From the NCBI GenBank assembly GCA_029974925.1, contig JARKQH010000069.1, forward strand, positions 1 through 40,810: DNA of 40,810 nucleotides, read 5' to 3'. Of the stretch, positions 39,118-40,810 are shown in pieces. Each line of letters opens with the position of its first letter. Position 1 is the stretch's first letter. The position numbers and the translations under genes are program-made. The notes under the pieces were generated by a model. That model searched no databases and was not told where the DNA came from. It saw only the letters and a program-made list of their open reading frames with translations. The DNA is from Verrucomicrobiota bacterium (GTDB lineage: Bacteria; Verrucomicrobiota; Verrucomicrobiia; Limisphaerales; UBA8199).

Positions 39118-40134
39118 ATGAGATTGTCGCTAATCTTTCTATTGGCGGGGGCATTCAACTCGGTTTTAGGGGGCGAGGCTGCGCCAGCCGGGAGTTCCGA
39201 AGCGGCGGTCCCGGCTGGGCGTCCGACCTATCGCAACCCGCTGCTTCCGGAAGTGCAAATGGCCGATCCCCACGTCATTCGAGTCAATGGCAAGTATTAT
39301 CTCTATGCGACCACGCACACGCGGGGTTATGACGTTTACGTGTCGGATGACCTGGTGAATTGGGAAAACAAGGGACGGGTGTTTTCAGACCCGCGCGGCG
39401 GGGCGTGGGCCCCGGATGTATTTCATCACCGGCGCGGCGACGGCAAGTTCTATCTGTATTACACCGACAACATGCCGGGGGTGCCGCGCACGGGCGGGAA
39501 CAAGCAAATCGGGGTTGCGGTCAGCGACAGCCCCCTGGGCCCGTTCGAGGACAAGGTGGTGCTGGTCACCAACTCGATTGACGCGCACCTGTTCGCAGAT
39601 GAGGACGGCGCCCTTTATTTCTACTGGGTCCATCTGGCGGGTGGATTCAAAATCATGGGCCAGGCGATGGCGGACCCGCTGACGCCGAAAGGTGAGGCGA
39701 AGTTGTTGATCCGGCCGACCGAGGAGTGGGAAATGCGCAGCGGCCACGTGACCGAGGGGCCTTTTATGCTCAAGCGGAACGGCACTTATTACCTGATGTA
39801 TTCCGGCACCGGCGCGGATTCTCCCAACTACGGCATTGGCTACGCCACCGCCAAACATCCCCTGGGGCCGTTCGTGAAGTATTCAGGCAATCCCATTGCG
39901 CACCGGGGCGGCAAGGTGCTGGGACCTGGTCATCACTCCGTGATCGAAGGGCCGGACGGCAAGCTTTGGCTGGTTTACCATCAGAAATGGGATGACAAAC
40001 AGAATTTCAACCGTTTTCTGGCCATTGACCCCCTCTGGTTCGATGACCAGGGCGTGATCCACACTCGCGTCACGCGAGAGAGTCACGAACCCGCCCCCAA
40101 AGTGACAAAGACCCGGGGGCCGGGGGGGAAGTAA
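39118..40134 (+). CDS. GH43 glycoside hydrolase (arabinosidase/xylosidase type)
   Basis: A 338-residue secreted enzyme with signal MRLSLIFLLAGAFNSVLG. It is a five-bladed beta-propeller of clan GH-F. The three conserved acids are visible: general base Asp in QMADPHVI (D50), the pKa-modulating Asp in SIDAHLFA (D155) and general acid Glu in VTEGPFML (E213). Other landmarks are YYLYATTH, AWAPDVFHH and YSGTGADSPNYGIGYA. GH43 members act on arabinan, xylan or galactan side chains with inversion; subfamily and substrate are not determinable here. There is no added binding domain. ATG 39118 starts the signal peptide. Confidence 0.92.
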   Translation: MRLSLIFLLAGAFNSVLGGEAAPAGSSEAAVPAGRPTYRNPLLPEVQMADPHVIRVNGKYYLYATTHTRGYDVYVSDDLVNWENKGRVFSDPRGGAWAPDVFHHRRGDGKFYLYYTDNMPGVPRTGGNKQIGVAVSDSPLGPFEDKVVLVTNSIDAHLFADEDGALYFYWVHLAGGFKIMGQAMADPLTPKGEAKLLIRPTEEWEMRSGHVTEGPFMLKRNGTYYLMYSGTGADSPNYGIGYATAKHPLGPFVKYSGNPIAHRGGKVLGPGHHSVIEGPDGKLWLVYHQKWDDKQNFNRFLAIDPLWFDDQGVIHTRVTRESHEPAPKVTKTRGPGGK

Positions 40135-40205
40135 GCAGCCTGGGCTCAGGTTCCGCACATCACCGGGGACCCGGTTATCCAACCCGCTGATACGAGGAGC
40201 GCGGG

Positions 40206-40252
40206 AGTTTGGGGTGGCCCGCAGAGCACGCAGAAGGACGCAGAAGGGTGCG
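40206..40252. repeat. CGCAGAG-rich direct repeat, copy 1
   Basis: AGTTTGGGGTGGCCCGCAGA at the start, then GCACGCAGAAGGACGCAGAA, ending GGGTGCG. It matches copy 2 at 40430-40475 with one substitution and one indel. Confidence 0.8.
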
Positions 40253-40393
40253 CGGGTTCAGTTCAGGGGGATCGGGACGCTGGCTGGGTTTTCAGCCCTT
40301 TGTTCCTGGTGCTTGCCAGGCGCTCGGATTAGCCAAACGGGCTTGAGTTCTGCCACCACCGTTCGCTGACCAGCCGGAAAGCTGGGGTTGGTT

Positions 40394-40475
40394 CTTTTCT
40401 GTGTGCTCGGCGTGGTCTGCGGGCGAAAAAGTTTGGGGTGGCCCGCAGAGCACGCAGAGGGACGCAGAAGGTGCG
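40394..40475. repeat. CGCAGAG-rich repeat copy 2 within a long imperfect hairpin
   Basis: The repeat occupies 40430-40475. Its 40441-40471 part pairs imperfectly with 40394-40424 upstream, with a perfect 9-bp core TCTGCGGGC/GCCCGCAGA around a 16-base loop. Together they form a large inverted repeat of two 31-base arms. Confidence 0.7.
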
Positions 40476-40583
40476 TGGTTAAAGAAAAAAGAGGCGCTGG
40501 CGGCGGCAGCGGTGGGGGAGGACGCAAGGGTCCCACCGGACCTCTTCGGCTCTTCGCCTCTGCGGTTGAACTGGCGGGGCAGG

Positions 40584-40810
40584 TCAAGCGCCCGGCGTCC
40601 GTGCAAGCCGGCTGTGAAACCGATAATTGCCGGGAGCAAGCTTCAGGACAAGCCGGCCGCGGTCCAGTTCGGTGACGCGAAGGCCGGGGCGGCCTTCCAG
40701 GGACCTCCCCGATTCGCGGGCCGAGGCGGAATCATCCGCCGGCAAACAGACGGTCGCCGTGGTGTTGGGGGGGACGGAAACGTTCCAATGGAAAGCGTCG
40801 CCTTCACGTT
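40584..40810 (-). CDS. GH78 alpha-L-rhamnosidase, C-terminal end (gene runs off right edge)
   Basis: The minus strand at the right edge reads 74 codons and a TGA at 40584-40586. The peptide contains REGDAFHWNVSVPPNTTATV, then PADDSASARESGRSLEG and LVLKLAPGNYRFHSRL. This is the characteristic C-terminal beta-sandwich of GH78 bacterial rhamnosidases (WN-VPPNTTATV-P, later GxYxF). Only the last part of the gene is present, so no start, signal or catalytic residues can be seen. The gene converges with the GH43 gene. Confidence 0.8.
   Translation of the reverse strand, partial: REGDAFHWNVSVPPNTTATVCLPADDSASARESGRSLEGRPGLRVTELDRGRLVLKLAPGNYRFHSRLARTPGA

Larger units (their letters stand above)
40135..40583. 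other. Intergenic region with repeated CGCAGAG element
   Basis: About 450 bases between the GH43 gene and the right-edge rhamnosidase. It contains two copies of a 46-47-bp repeat and a long imperfect hairpin (listed separately). Open frames here look like by-products of the repeat rather than genes. Confidence 0.5.

Noticed and set aside
40292-40639. Minus-strand open frame containing HAPSASLCVLCGPPQTF
   Set aside because: It is produced by the CGCAGAG-rich repeat element and has no protein-like features elsewhere.

Overview
The window reads as chromosome from a GC-rich, Gram-negative member of the PVC group, most likely a verrucomicrobium. The signs are a type-II-secretion-like prepilin with the H-X9-DG tail typical of Planctomycetes/Verrucomicrobia (37886-38683), many secreted glycoside hydrolases, repeated C-terminal 'LSWP...FYRL' modules on secreted proteins, and mostly weak Shine-Dalgarno sites. 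The lineage call is inference; no rRNA gene is present.

Layout. 1-166 is the start of an unknown gene running off the left edge, followed by a six-repeat Sel1 protein (minus). 1420-7947 is a plus-strand run of metabolic genes: SAM methyltransferase, succinate-semialdehyde-type dehydrogenase, glutamine-dependent NAD+ synthetase and a ClC-CBS chloride protein. It converges on a WecA/MraY-like phosphosugar transferase, which diverges from an EamA exporter. 10039-21943 is a carbohydrate block: a GH106-like rhamnosidase translationally coupled behind an ABC-F ATPase (minus), then a likely plus-strand operon of GH29 fucosidase, DUF5703 (alpha/alpha)6 hydrolase with an inserted LamG-like domain, and an SLC13/DASS transporter.

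22024-28019 is the most unusual part. Two 344-bp direct copies of the 3' end of rluE bound about 5.3 kb of accessory DNA. It carries two toxin-antitoxin-type pairs (DUF433/DUF5615 and HicB/HicA), one full-length secreted protein of unknown function, and several decayed fragments (GH74 3' end, orphan FYRV module, truncated secreted-protein start, possible truncated minus-strand secreted gene, RAYT transposase 5' end). The intact rluE and a 1770-residue subtilase with a glutamine-amidotransferase-like insert follow on the minus strand.

33897-40810 holds an HGSNAT-like membrane acyltransferase, tRNA-Pro(CGG), a REC-histidine kinase hybrid, a small unknown protein, a REP/BIME-like hairpin array, the prepilin with its terminator, a GH43 enzyme, and at the right edge the C-terminal end of a GH78 rhamnosidase. 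Five glycoside-hydrolase genes acting on rhamnose-, fucose- and arabinose/xylose-type glycans point to plant- or algal-polysaccharide breakdown. No TonB-dependent SusC/D pair, CRISPR array or complete transposase was seen.
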